From Metaphire vulgaris (Eukaryota > Annelida > Clitellata > Crassiclitellata > Megascolecidae): 64,000 nt of DNA. A program made the translations under genes and the position numbers. This document shows positions 59,001 to 64,000 of the stretch, piece by piece. The notes beneath the pieces are model-generated. The model was not told where the DNA came from, did not search any database, and was given only the letters and a program-made list of their open reading frames with translations. Location: NCBI GenBank assembly GCA_018105865.1, contig CM030848.1, positions 3,395,501 through 3,459,500 of the forward strand, read 5' to 3'. Each line of letters starts with the position of its first letter. Position 1 is the first letter of the stretch.

Positions 59001-59531
59001 TTCGGAAATATGGGGCTGTCTCTTTTTTGATGCGCAAAACTTGTAATTGTACAAAATTTTCCCATTGGTAGTGTATAATTGCCATTTGCAGATAGGCATT
59101 GCAGACAATTGAATCAGAATGATTTCAAACATTTTAATTGTTGTAGCTTTATTATTTTTAACAATTTACATTATAAACGAAAGTGATTTTACGGTTGGGG
59201 GTCGCCACATCATGGGGAATTGAATTGAAGGGGTTGCGGCACTATAAAGGTTGAGAACTGGTGATCTACTTGATACATGTGAGGCTAACTTTTATGGTTT
59301 TTTATTTTTTAAGCGCAAATATTTTGCTTGGTGCACATTATGAAGCCAAGATCTCAGATTTTGGGCTTGCCAAAGAGGCAACAGGTGGAACAATCGCTGG
59401 CAAATACACCCACATCACAAGAAATGATTTTGACAAAGTTTATGGCTCCAGAGCATATCTGCCTGAGGAGTTCTTTACTGGAGGCTACCAGTTTAATATT
59501 AAGACAGATACATACAGCTTTGGAATTGTTA
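32747..59531 (+). CDS. IRAK/Pelle-type death-domain kinase, nine exons, 3' partial
   Basis: A cytoplasmic serine/threonine kinase of the IRAK family, which binds MyD88 through its death domain and passes on Toll signals. Exons: 32747-32834, 37649-37834, 38433-38546, about 48607 or 48613-48819, 48979-49154, 49352-49407, 55343-55451, 56084-56202, 59314-59531. Phases join without a stop except for ambiguity at exon 4. Exons 1-2 give a death domain of about 90 residues (RKICEILD, GEWKLLA, LLTIWSQ). Exons 3-4 give a Ser/Pro-rich linker. Exons 5-9 give the kinase: G-loop GCGGFGSV, AIKVL lysine, FLAEINSLL, hinge LVYEYMVNGSL with Tyr gatekeeper, catalytic HGDIKSANILL, DFGLAK, and YLPEE in place of APE. 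HGD and YLPEE are IRAK1/Pelle-like. About 424 residues are present; subdomains X-XI must lie past the last exon and were not found by 64000. Confidence 0.88.
32925..33110 (+). mobile_element. RTE-like LINE palm-domain fragment in IRAK intron 1
   Basis: Plus-strand pieces CLCFIDYEKR and LYWKQEVAIRINGDI resemble the RTE palm region FIDYEKAFD...LYWxQxAxVRI. Frames shift between them. Confidence 0.6.
33168..33335. mobile_element. 168-bp hAT MITE with GTACTT iterons
   Basis: TIRs CAGAGATGTAG and complement; flanks atgattaa and atgaataa match at 7 of 8. The interior is mostly GTACTT/AAGTAC repeats. Confidence 0.85.
33336..33832 (+). mobile_element. LINE (ELWNSIP family) 3' end with TACT tail
   Basis: A continuous frame to about 33660 ends in PLNQSSLKVCNCAFSYASPE, LWNSIPISLR and FLSKLKSFLF, the usual RT C-terminus. 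A 3' UTR follows, ending GATTTTACTTACTTACTT. Confidence 0.8.
33850..34060 (+). mobile_element. LINE C-terminus with in-frame (TC)n expansion
   Basis: Reads RAFSIFGPKIWNSL, then a TC tract (33901-33962), then SIFRSRLKTHFFQLAFP. The tract expanded inside a conserved coding segment of a dead LINE. Confidence 0.65.
34230..35514. other. IRAK intron 1, no further feature
   Basis: AT-rich intronic DNA. A CATCAAAGTGCTTTGATG palindrome lies near 34797 and a C13 run near 35396. The short frame at 35159-35356 shows no known domain. Confidence 0.3.
35515..36130 (-). mobile_element. CR1-like LINE 3' end, minus strand
   Basis: The minus strand encodes AARLVYQARRSDHVTPLLYE and ELHWLRIPQRIECKL, conserved CR1 RT C-terminal motifs. 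The tail GTTTGTTTTTTAGTTGTAAG...GCCACCATAATCA is shared with the LINE at 61.7 kb. Confidence 0.75.
36186..36330 (-). mobile_element. LINE (TACT-tail family) 3' UTR, minus strand
   Basis: The reverse complement ends AAGCAGCTACTGCTGTGCTG...GAGATTTTACTTACTTAC, as at 26105 and 33832. Confidence 0.7.
36440..37028 (+). pseudogene. hAT (ZBED-like) transposase fragment, interrupted by a MITE
   Basis: Plus-strand reading gives LVAHLQRVHKGVYALCMESE (end of a BED finger), QTISECFQRR, and NRQRQDSVIGMLVATGYPVT then HMIHTLDAK. This is the order found in ZBED-type hAT transposases just before the catalytic region. A MITE follows at 36779, after which the frame soon stops. Only about 110 residues remain. 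It lies in IRAK intron 1 and is not part of IRAK. Confidence 0.7.
36779..36965. mobile_element. 187-bp hAT MITE, perfect TSD (monomer of the 27-29 kb array)
   Basis: Ends CAATGGCGGCTCC and GGAGCAGCCATTG, with exact TSD gcaaagat at 36771-36778 and 36966-36973. The interior matches the array units at 27275-29211. Confidence 0.9.
37241..37353. mobile_element. 113-bp palindromic MITE (pogo/Tigger-like ends)
   Basis: Ends CAGTAGAATTTCGTTATA and TATAACGAAGTTCTACTG resemble the CAGTNGAACCTCGTTATAAC termini of pogo/Tigger-type elements. It lies about 300 bp before IRAK exon 2. Confidence 0.65.
37649..37834 (+). CDS. IRAK exon 2 (rest of death domain)
   Basis: Acceptor ATTTACAG and donor G|gtaaat. 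Encodes AAEIGLSVDKIQHLEL, SATSDLLTIWSQ and FASLLLRLKLQRAAEVL, matching the later helices of the IRAK death domain. It enters and leaves with one base carried over. Confidence 0.88.
38433..38546 (+). CDS. IRAK exon 3 (linker)
   Basis: Acceptor ACTTTCAG, donor AG|gtatga. 114 bp in phase with exon 2. Ser/Pro-rich with GAEPPMPRLPKPSQ, like the linker of IRAKs. Confidence 0.75.
38820..38990 (+). mobile_element. LINE 3' end fragment
   Basis: Reads VMWNTLPKEVTMETTSGAFL then KNIKTHLFK, the common LINE C-terminal pattern, in IRAK intron 3. Confidence 0.65.
39026..39220 (+). pseudogene. hAT transposase C-terminal dimerisation fragment
   Basis: Reads YLTIALEILLTFLVSTVLGE then RSFSILKLIKHYLRLSM and ERLS, matching the C-terminal hAT dimerisation region (normally VASGERSFSKLKLIK). 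Later frames are broken. Confidence 0.7.
39379..39785. mobile_element. PIF/Harbinger-like MITE, copy 3
   Basis: Complete copy with GGGGCTGTCCATTAATTA ends and TAA on both flanks. Inserted in the left terminus of a hAT element. Confidence 0.82.
40177..40485. mobile_element. hAT MITE (CAGCAGTTCTCAAACT ends)
   Basis: Ends CAGCAGTTCTCAAACTGGGG and GTTGGAGAACCACTG; flanks gtctactg and gtctaatg match at 7 of 8. Confidence 0.82.
40868..41066 (+). mobile_element. RTE-like LINE 3' end
   Basis: Reads LRTIIEGKMEGKRVRSRPRK, MMLEWMMNKGYQELKEEA and RNWIPGPVERQKH then stops, near-identical to the minus-strand LINE at 8.2-9.7 kb. Heavily 5'-truncated. Confidence 0.85.
41402..41505. mobile_element. One-ended hAT-like fragment with ATTCTGGC iterons
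   Basis: Starts TAGAGCCGCACTGAATTCTG and continues with GAATTCCGGC/AATCCGGCT/ATTCTGGCT repeats, the same layout as the other iteron hATs. No right end is seen. Confidence 0.45.
41990..43215 (+). mobile_element. CR1-like LINE reverse transcriptase, relatively well kept
   Basis: Plus-strand frames encode LLGLLDLSAAFDCIDHEILL, YGVPQGSVCGPVLFLLYVSD, GYADDIQIYSSG with catalytic YADD, CLKLNEDKTQII, NNLGVLIDSQLTMADHV, LDYCNSILHGI and LRELHWFRV in RT order. Two or three frameshifts or stops break it (near 42180, 42521, 43004). The C-terminal VVWNSLPATLHSSDSS and LKTFLFV follow. It lies in IRAK intron 3. Confidence 0.88.
43216..44026. other. IRAK intron 3, no further feature
   Basis: AT-rich DNA after the LINE. 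No domain is recognised in the short frames. Confidence 0.3.
44027..44400 (-). mobile_element. LINE 3' end with (TTA)n tail, minus strand
   Basis: The minus strand reads LLLPPPSKTAKFGNRLVS and LWNSLPKNMTKGSSSELF then LKTHSFNIAY. The LINE at 50.9 kb has the close match LLLVPPPSQTPKFGDRSFS. The tail has TGCGCTATAAAAATTGTCTA followed by ATT repeats. Confidence 0.75.
44495..46187 (+). mobile_element. DNA transposon coding for a CYICGEF-type protein, decayed copy 1
   Basis: The inverted sequence TATCACGTAAG lies near both ends (44519; complement near 46162), so this is a DNA transposon. The plus strand reads SRRCRNSTFCYICGEFTLKS, then KKGYELYFGCKIGDQDK, YPNLASAMRPVP, LVRDLDLSKNQAELH, IKLGLMKNFVKAM, AKIKEGIFVGPQIREML, VVANFLGNYKAPNYVE and SLKIHFLQSHLDFFPD, then AVSDEHGERFHKD. 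This order defines an uncharacterised protein family, multicopy in arthropods and cnidarians, probably its transposase. About a third of the middle is deleted near 45520 and frameshifts are present. A TATA-like TATATAAATACC lies at 44799. Confidence 0.75.
46190..47150 (-). mobile_element. CR1-like LINE, minus strand, decayed
   Basis: The minus strand encodes SYADDGQIYSSCLP, KIELWMAANRLVLNPAKTEF, and then RINYCNSVLLGLPDGQLNLL and RLHWLQVLEHIVF. Motifs follow RT order from YADD to the C-terminus. Confidence 0.8.
47158..47650 (-). mobile_element. RTE-like LINE 3' region, minus strand
   Basis: The reverse complement reads EEARYRQEWKQWSSKLVSRQ-like sequence, then a GAAGAA/GATGAT tail at 47158-47195, matching the 3' end of the LINE at 14.2 kb (RNGNNGALNLSQD). 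The rest is degenerate. Confidence 0.6.
47841..48075. mobile_element. 235-bp hAT MITE with perfect TSD
   Basis: Ends CAGAGGCATAGCA and TGCTACGCCACTG; exact TSD cacatcta at 47833-47840 and 48076-48083. It carries the shared motif TGACAAGCAAAAAAGGTC at 47964. Confidence 0.9.
48613..48819 (+). CDS. IRAK exon 4 (linker), start uncertain
   Basis: Reads HVRPLETWSENMTPDFEFF through LIQKS with donor G|gtcttc, in phase with exon 5. The strongest acceptor, TTTTCCAG, would start the exon at 48582 but is out of phase with exon 3. Acceptors giving starts at 48607 or 48613 are in phase. Either one of those is used or a small exon is missing. Confidence 0.65.
48979..49154 (+). CDS. IRAK exon 5 (kinase N-lobe)
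   Basis: Acceptor AATTTCAG, donor AA|gtgagg. Encodes ATNSFHEDNLLGCGGFGSVY and FAIKVLHK: the glycine loop and ATP-binding lysine. Confidence 0.9.
49352..49407 (+). CDS. IRAK exon 6 (helix C)
   Basis: A 56-bp exon between TTTGTAG and gtaagt. Encodes CRDFLAEINSLL with the helix-C glutamate; exits with two bases. Confidence 0.85.
49587..50634. mobile_element. piggyBac-like MITE with two internal repeat units
   Basis: TTAA at 49583-49586 and 50635-50638 flanks inverted ends CCCGTTCCCAGG and CCTGGAACGGG. A TTAA TSD with CCC termini fits piggyBac. Two direct units of about 350 bp (49867-50200 and 50228-50560) share CATCTTTCTAGCTTCTATAT and AGCCTGAAATATA. It lies in IRAK intron 6. Confidence 0.8.
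50925..51256 (+). mobile_element. LINE 3' end with (AAAT)n tail
   Basis: Reads RSGHRVLLLVPPPSQTPKF, NPLLWNALLTAVTEANSAGL and LRELKTHLFSLGYG; the 3' UTR ends GCGCTATAGAAATTGTCTTG plus AAAT repeats. Confidence 0.8.
51300..54360 (+). mobile_element. CYICGEF-type transposon copy 2, split by a LINE
   Basis: Reads SRQCLNNHNMFCYICGDYTI, KKACHLYFGCEI, a shifted HVTDCYYIV, then RLQEEWCLLSPGMK to about 52390. After the LINE it resumes near 53638 with MKETYNK-like peptides, CQNQRGLLVL, FQDIADNFLGNCSSPNYIH and shifted later segments. It has many stops. Compared with copy 1 it keeps more of the middle, but it is more mutated. Confidence 0.7.
52395..53638 (+). mobile_element. CR1-like LINE nested in the CYICGEF element
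   Basis: RT motifs in order: ALVLLDLSSAFNTVDHDILL, CSVPQGLSLGPIAF, HIFADDKQIYDH, LQLNASKTELAWFG, VIRDFGVLFDNELTM and RLDYCNSVLAGLP. There is a stop near 52855 and a deletion near 53255. The 3' end matches 26165-26620 (TTAGGCGCAATATAAATA plus TAAAT repeats). Confidence 0.85.
54400..55342. other. IRAK intron 6, no further feature
   Basis: AT-rich intronic DNA between the CYICGEF element and exon 7. Nothing recognisable. Confidence 0.35.
55343..55451 (+). CDS. IRAK exon 7 (hinge)
   Basis: Acceptor GATTCAG. Reads KQKNIIMLSGCSVDGPIPC then LVYEYMVNGSLQDRLECK; donor G|gtattg. Met replaces the usual small or aliphatic residue before LSG. Phase agrees with both neighbours. Confidence 0.9.
55771..55989. 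mobile_element. 219-bp hAT MITE with perfect TSD
   Basis: Ends CAGTGGCGTAGTGTGG and CCACGCTACACCATTG; exact TSD tacagtat at 55763-55770 and 55990-55997. It lies in IRAK intron 7, about 95 bp before exon 8. Confidence 0.9.
56084..56202 (+). CDS. IRAK exon 8 (catalytic loop start)
   Basis: Acceptor TTTTGCAG. Reads PLSWSIRHGVLKDAAAGLQY through LIHGDIK; donor AG|gttcac. HGD instead of HRD, with the catalytic Asp kept. Confidence 0.92.
56253..57490 (-). mobile_element. LINE, minus strand, decayed, in IRAK intron 8
   Basis: The minus strand encodes LALPNQGLHSLLGNQGRVEK and an AP-endonuclease-like start near 57480, and at the other end RPCLEKEMIQGITDGKQKQG, KPRSRWTDNIMQW and NRKQWRKLIHDAVYPRNENG. 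The middle is internally deleted. The 3' end is a TTGTC-type tail at about 56285-56310. It begins 50 bp after the exon 8 donor. Confidence 0.7.
57508..58245. mobile_element. hAT element with ATCGATTAAT iterons, BED remnant, perfect TSD
   Basis: Ends TAGGGCTG and CAGCCCTA with TAACGATTAA just inside; exact TSD gttacaag at 57500-57507 and 58246-58253. Iterons of ATCGATTAAT lie at both ends. The minus-strand frame 57976-57779 reads KLKKHFIF and GGKVYCVHFEKQFAYRG, a BED finger whose second Cys is replaced by Phe. A telomere-like palindrome sits at 57582-57616. Confidence 0.88.
57582..57616. repeat. Telomere-like palindrome, copy 2
   Basis: Arms AGGGTTAGGGTTA and TAACCCTAACCCT around a 9-base spacer, inside a hAT element. 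Confidence 0.8.
58254..58927. other. IRAK intron 8, no further feature
   Basis: A LINE endonuclease-like remnant may continue at 58260-58500 on the minus strand, but I cannot support a domain. Confidence 0.3.
58928..59263. mobile_element. SPIN-like hAT MITE 50 bp before IRAK exon 9
   Basis: Left end CAGCGGTTCTCAACCTGTGG then GTCGCAACCCC and later GGGGTCGCCTGAAACC. The right part has GGTTGGGGGTCGCCACATCA and AAGGTTGAGAACTGGTG. Flanks atctacat and atctactt match at 7 of 8. Both the ends and the internal order resemble the SPACE INVADER (SPIN) hAT family known for horizontal transfer. Confidence 0.8.
59314..59531 (+). CDS. IRAK exon 9 (activation segment)
   Basis: Acceptor TTTTTAAG. Reads SANILLGAHYEAKISDFGLA, then a longer activation loop with a TRNDFDKV segment, then GSRAYLPEEF and DTYSFGI. 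The donor is gtaatt at 59532 or gttagt at 59528. Confidence 0.9.
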
Positions 59532-60598
59532 GTAATTTTTGTTAACTTTTATATTACTTATTTTATATTTGATACATAAGTGACCTGGAATTAATTAAAA
59601 GGGTAAATTTTCTTGAGTGAAAAAGTTATTTTGTAAATGGGTCTATGCTGTAAAGGTCAAGTATCACTTGATATTCATTTTCTTTCCACAATTTATTTTA
59701 GGAAAAAATTTGCAGTCAGGCGGTTATCATCGGTTATTCAAATAACCATTAACCAATATCAAATATCATGAACTTGAAAACGCACTTATTTAACCTCAGT
59801 TACGAGTAACAGTTGTCAAAGTACCCTTGTTTTGTTCACTATCTCACTTACGGCGCTATAGAAAATTGTCTGACAATAATAATAAATACAGCAATACACC
59901 ATGACGTTCAAGATATCAACTTTCATCAAAACCAAATAACAAAAATTAACATAATTGTTGATCGAATGTGTTGCACTTATGTACTGAGATCAAAATGTTC
60001 TCACTCACAGTTTCTCAATTCAACTGTGCATTAATCAAACACTATGTTGAATCAGATGTACATTTAATGTTAAGAAGATGCTCATTTCTAAATTCTTGGT
60101 TAGATGATTTCTATGGCCAGCTGTTATCCACCCACAAAGAGAAAAGATTCACTCAATGTAAGCTTATGAGGATAAAAAGCGATTAAATATTCAGCCAGGT
60201 CTGCTAATTGCAAGTATGATGCATGGCGCTGTCTCTAAAAAGTTAGTGCCACTTCATCTCCAGAGTACTGCTGAAGTTCAGATAAATAGTTGTCCAGCTG
60301 ACCTTAAATAGACGATACTGTAGGATGTGAGGATGTGTTGGTAGGTGTTGTATAAGATGCTGTCGACTTGGTTGGCAAGAAACTTTAACTACTTCAGTGC
60401 AGGAGGTAACGAGGCAACAGCACTGGCAGTGGTTACATCATCTCAGTCCACAATAGAGCTTGTCTGTAATGTAGTGCTGTTACTTGATAAACATGTAAGA
60501 ACCTTAAAATATTCAAAGCATCTGCATTGCAGTAGTTGTTAGATAGATGACAGAAACATGAAAACAGTCGGAACCACCATTGTTTCAACAGTTAGATC
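59532..60598. other. Downstream of IRAK exon 9; LINE tail at about 59765-59890
   Basis: Contains MNLKTHLFNLSYE and GGCGCTATAGAAAATTGTCT, a LINE 3' end on the plus strand. I searched for the missing IRAK C-terminal kinase exon here and did not find it. Confidence 0.5.
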
Positions 60599-60946
60599 GG
60601 AGGTTCCAAAACCACGGCCCATGGGAAACTTGTGGCCCACCAGCTCTCAGAAGGTGGCATGTAAGGTCCCAATATTTGATATGACTGACTGCTTGTATAG
60701 TTTTAGAGTTTGTTTCTGGAGGTTAAGAATGATATTGCATAACTTTTGGAATTTTATGAACATTTAGATTCTCGATGTATCGAATTGACTTTCATCATAA
60801 GTACCTGGATCAAAATCATCACTATTCAATAGTATAGTGACTATACTGTATATAGTCAAAATATTAGAATTTTATAACATTGCGGCCGCTTAACTGCCCC
60901 AAATAGTAGGCATGGCCCTCTACTTGAAAAGCTTGGTAACCGTTGG
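60599..60946. mobile_element. hAT-like MITE with perfect TSD
   Basis: Ends GGAGGTTCCAAAACCACGGC and GCTTGGTAACCGTTGG; exact 8-bp repeat gttagatc at 60591-60598 and 60947-60954. The CCACGGCCCATGGG interior is typical of Charlie-like ends. Confidence 0.75.
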
Positions 60947-61194
60947 GTTAGATCACATAATAATTTTAGTAATGACTGCTGTCCTAACTGCAGACATATT
61001 TTCTAAATATTTTGGAAATATTTTAACAATTTTAGTTTTCAAATACATTTTGTTTTTATTCTATTTCATTTTAGAGCTGCAATTTTAGTTTTTTAGTTTT
61101 TGTTTTGGAAATAATTTTAGTTTTAGTTTCAGTTAATGAAATTAAAACAATTTTAGTTTTTTATTTTGTTAACTGCTATCACTGGTAAGTGTAA

Positions 61195-61640
61195 GGACTG
61201 GTAAGTCCTATATGAGGCTGTTGTACTCTCCACACTTCTATATCAAGCGGAATTGTGGCCACTGTCTAAAGCAAACCTGAAGCGGCTTGAGGGTACCCAC
61301 CATAAATGGCAGTGGAAGATCCTGAACATACACTGGAAAGATATGATCAACAATGTGGAAATTAGAAGATTGACAGGTCAACAGACAATGGAAGAGATCC
61401 TCAGAAACGAAGAATGCGCTGGTTTGGACACATCCAAAGCAAGCAATGGACTGGCAACAAAAAAACAAAAGAAAGAGAGGCAGACCGAGGATAACATGGA
61501 AGAAAACAATCGAACAAGATTTGGTCTATATGGGTTTGTCATGGAGCGAGGCACAAGATTTGGCCATGGACCGGAGTGGTTGGAGAACATTCTGATAATC
61601 CAGCACGAGGACGAACTAAGTACTAAGTAAGTAATCACTG
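61195..61640 (+). mobile_element. RTE-like LINE C-terminus
   Basis: Reads LSTLLYQAELWPLSKANLKR, LEGTHHKWQWKILNIHWKDM, NNVEIRRLTGQQTMEEIL and, after shifts, EWLENI near the end. Matches the C-terminus of the retrotransposon family often mislabelled craniofacial development protein 2. Confidence 0.8.
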
Positions 61641-61757
61641 GTAGCCAGGAGGGGCTTGTGTCCCCTCTTATTGAGGCTTATTCGTTGTAGGATATACTGT
61701 TTGTTTTTTTAGTTGTAAGGTGTCCTAGTAGGCTGGAAAATGCCACCATAATCAGGA

Positions 61758-61806
<49 letters not shown>
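61641..61806 (+). mobile_element. CR1-like LINE 3' tail with (TTA)n
   Basis: ATACTGTTTGTTTTTTTAGT through TGCCACCATAATCA and then ATT repeats, the inverse of 35515-35620. Confidence 0.7.
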
Positions 61807-62121
61807 GATTGGTGGTGAAATTCATGCAAAACCAGTGACGAATTTTTAGCAGTTGGGCCAGGATGATGCTGATATGCCATCACATAGTCTGAAAATATAT
61901 TCCAAATATCAAGATATTAATCTAATATTAGCATGTATAAATTAATATTAACATGTATACATTTTGGGCTGGTGTTTTGCCCCATGGGTAACTCACAACA
62001 TTACCCCAAGCCTCATAATTGGGTCTGACCTAGTTGGCCTGTAAGAATGATAGTGCTTTCCTATTCTGGGCCATGGCTATGCCAGTGGGCTGTGTGCACA
62101 ATTTACAAGAATGTATTAAAT

Positions 62122-63244
62122 CAGGGTTGAGCAAACGTTTTCTTCAAATGGCAATATGAAACCTGCATTCGGTGGGCTGCACATACAAAGCCAACATGTT
62201 TATAATTAAGATGCTAACATCATAAATTTGGTTAACCTTTTTGTCAAGCCGTCTATAAACATGCGTGCGTACTGCGGACCTGACGATTTTCAAAATTTTG
62301 GGTTAGTGTAGAGATAATACTGGACTGTAGACTGACCAAGGCTGGAAAATGTATAGGAAAAATCTTCCCGAAAATCTTCAAAATTTTTTATTCTGTTCCA
62401 ATTAAACCTCCCAACAAGAGTTGGTTGAAAATTTTTGTCAGAGATGGTCCGATTTTGGGGTGTAGAGTGGACCCTACCCCCAAATTTTTTTGCACAGATG
62501 GTTGAAAAGCCCAATAAAAATGCTCAGCAATGGTGCAAACCGCATCTTTCTAGCTTCTATATAGCCTGAAATATACCGAGTTGTTCGGTTTTTCACATTG
62601 AAAATCCGTTCGCGTAATTGTCATTTCAGCAAGCAATTGGTACTTGGGTATGAAACTCCATAACTACCCCAAATATTATCCGATCTTCAAAATTTTTGCA
62701 CCATTCTGTTCCAATTACACTCCTCTAGAACTCTATCGCTCACATTTGGGGGTTTACCGCTGAAGACGTTTTGCTATTGACCTTTGATCCAAATTTGAAC
62801 AAAATGTTGGGGAGGGGTCCGATTTTGGGGTGTAGAGTGGTCCCTACCCCCAACTTTTTTCTTTTGGCATAGATGGATAGAAAGAGCAATAAAAATGCTC
62901 AACAACGGTGAAAACCGCATCTTTCTAGCTTCTATATAGCCTGAAATTTAGTAAGTTTATAACGTATATGTTCACGTTTTCATACGAACGCCTTTTCCAA
63001 AAATTAATTCCCCTGACGCGGGATGACTTTAAAAATTTAATTCCCCCTTTAAAAGGTTAACGAAGCTAAAATTATACTAAATATTTGTTGCTCAAACATC
63101 AAATACTTAACAAACAATTCTAAGATTTTAAAATAAAATCCCATGTTTTCATAAAATATTTCAAATTATCTCGCTTTCTGCTGCTCGTATGCATATTTCT
63201 ATAAGATCTCGCAGACTGCATGGGGTCCAGTTTGCCCACCCCTG
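62122..63244. mobile_element. hAT MITE hosting a piggyBac-like MITE
   Basis: Left end CAGGGTTGAGCAAACGTTTT and right end CAGTTTGCCCACCCCTG are imperfect complements and become adjacent once the nested 62236-63056 element is removed. The flanking 8-mers do not match. Confidence 0.65.
62236..63056. mobile_element. piggyBac-like MITE, copy 2
   Basis: TTAA at 62232-62235 and 63057-63060; ends CCTTTTTG and the complement of CCTTTTAAAGGGG. The interior holds the same two direct units as 49587-50634 (CATCTTTCTAGCTTCTATAT at about 62545 and 62920). Confidence 0.75.
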
Positions 63245-63492
63245 CGCATTGAAAATGTAAAAAATAGGGCATTTTGTTTTTTTTTCTTTTACAGCTTCCT
63301 GTTGCTTAATCTTTTTAGTATAAATCAGTGAAAATGTCATAGTTGAACATTTTTTACTTCCTTCAAAATACTCCAGTCATATGCAAGAATTTCATTATAT
63401 TGTGCTCGGCAGTAGTTCTAGCTAGATAAAACTGGGGGCTATGCCCTAGTCTGTGACCGTACAGCCAGAGGTGCAAAATCCGGCATTCTGGT

Positions 63493-63770
63493 CAGTGGTT
63501 ACGTAGCAGGGGTTGGCGGCACCCGGGGTTGAGGTCAACATATTGTTGTGCACCTAACTCATGAAAAAGTCTGCTGAGCAAACAAAAAGGGCCATTAGCT
63601 CCCTGAAAAGGCTGACAAGCAAAAAATGTCATCACTAGTTTCGTGTGTTGTGCTTCTCAGCTGGTGTAATTTAAGTGACCTGGCAAAAAAACATAAATGC
63701 CATCTTAACTTGGTGGGGAAGCTGAAATCTAATGGCTACAGACCCATGCTCCAACATAGCGCCACTACTG
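63493..63770. mobile_element. 278-bp hAT MITE
   Basis: Ends CAGTGGTTACGTAGC and ATAGCGCCACTACTG; flanks attctggt and attgtgtt match at 6 of 8. It carries the shared motif TGACAAGCAAAAAATGTCAT at 63613. Confidence 0.7.
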
Positions 63771-64000
63771 ATTGTGTTACATATTCAGTTTGAGACGTGG
63801 AACTGTAGCCTATGTTATCGTGTTTTGCAAAAACCAAAGTTGAAAGTAGAATTAGGCTGAAATTCTAAATGACTTAGAATTCAACAGTTGCAATGCAAGC
63901 AGTCAAACCCAAAATAGGAATAACAGCTAACTCATCAACTGTGCAGTTTCATCCAAGAGAAACTTTAACCCTTTTAACTGCCATTTATTTGTAATGCAAT
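63771..64000. other. Unannotated DNA to the window edge
   Basis: No exon of IRAK or of another gene is seen. Confidence 0.3.

Overview
The window looks like a piece of an invertebrate animal genome. It is AT-rich, has few genes, and is crowded with decayed retrotransposons and short non-autonomous DNA transposons. Splice signals are GT/AG and several introns run to many kilobases. The one intact-looking receptor is a Toll with two cysteine-capped LRR blocks, the layout typical of protostome Tolls. I cannot name the phylum; a lophotrochozoan such as a mollusc, annelid or brachiopod would fit.

Two host genes can be supported, both on the plus strand and both in the same signalling pathway. (1) A Toll-like receptor at 3271-6505: signal sequence, LRR block, LRRCT/LRRNT pair, second LRR block, second LRRCT, one transmembrane helix and a TIR domain. 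It is intronless but carries two frameshifts, and a glutamine-rich tract stands where the TIR BB loop should be. (2) An IRAK/Pelle-type kinase spread over nine exons from 32747 to at least 59531. Exons 1-2 encode a death domain, exons 3-4 a Ser/Pro-rich linker, and exons 5-9 the kinase domain up to about subdomain IX. The 3' end lies outside the window. In the known pathway Toll recruits MyD88, which recruits IRAK, so a receptor and a kinase that acts downstream of it sit about 26 kb apart.

Most of the rest is mobile DNA. At 0.9-2.4 kb is a hAT element with a perfect 8-bp target-site duplication (TSD). At 8.1-11.0 kb is a foldback-like element with iteron-built inverted repeats, interrupted by an RTE-like LINE. 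At 12.5-14.4 kb is a decayed LINE. At 17.3-18.9 kb is a Ginger/KRBA2-like element with 198-bp terminal inverted repeats (TIRs). At 22-32.5 kb several hAT elements are nested or abutting, including a tandem array of about 168-bp MITE-derived units; the last ends about 250 bp before the IRAK start codon. The IRAK introns hold LINE fragments, two copies of a transposon coding for a CYICGEF-type protein, PIF/Harbinger-like and piggyBac-like MITEs, and many hAT MITEs, one of them SPIN-like and 50 bp before exon 9.

Two patterns cut across families. Several hAT-like elements carry element-specific runs of a short motif next to their ends. A motif of about 23 bp (TGACAAGCAAAAAAGGTCAT plus a few bases) recurs inside MITEs whose termini differ. 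All family assignments come from reading the sequence; no database search was run.
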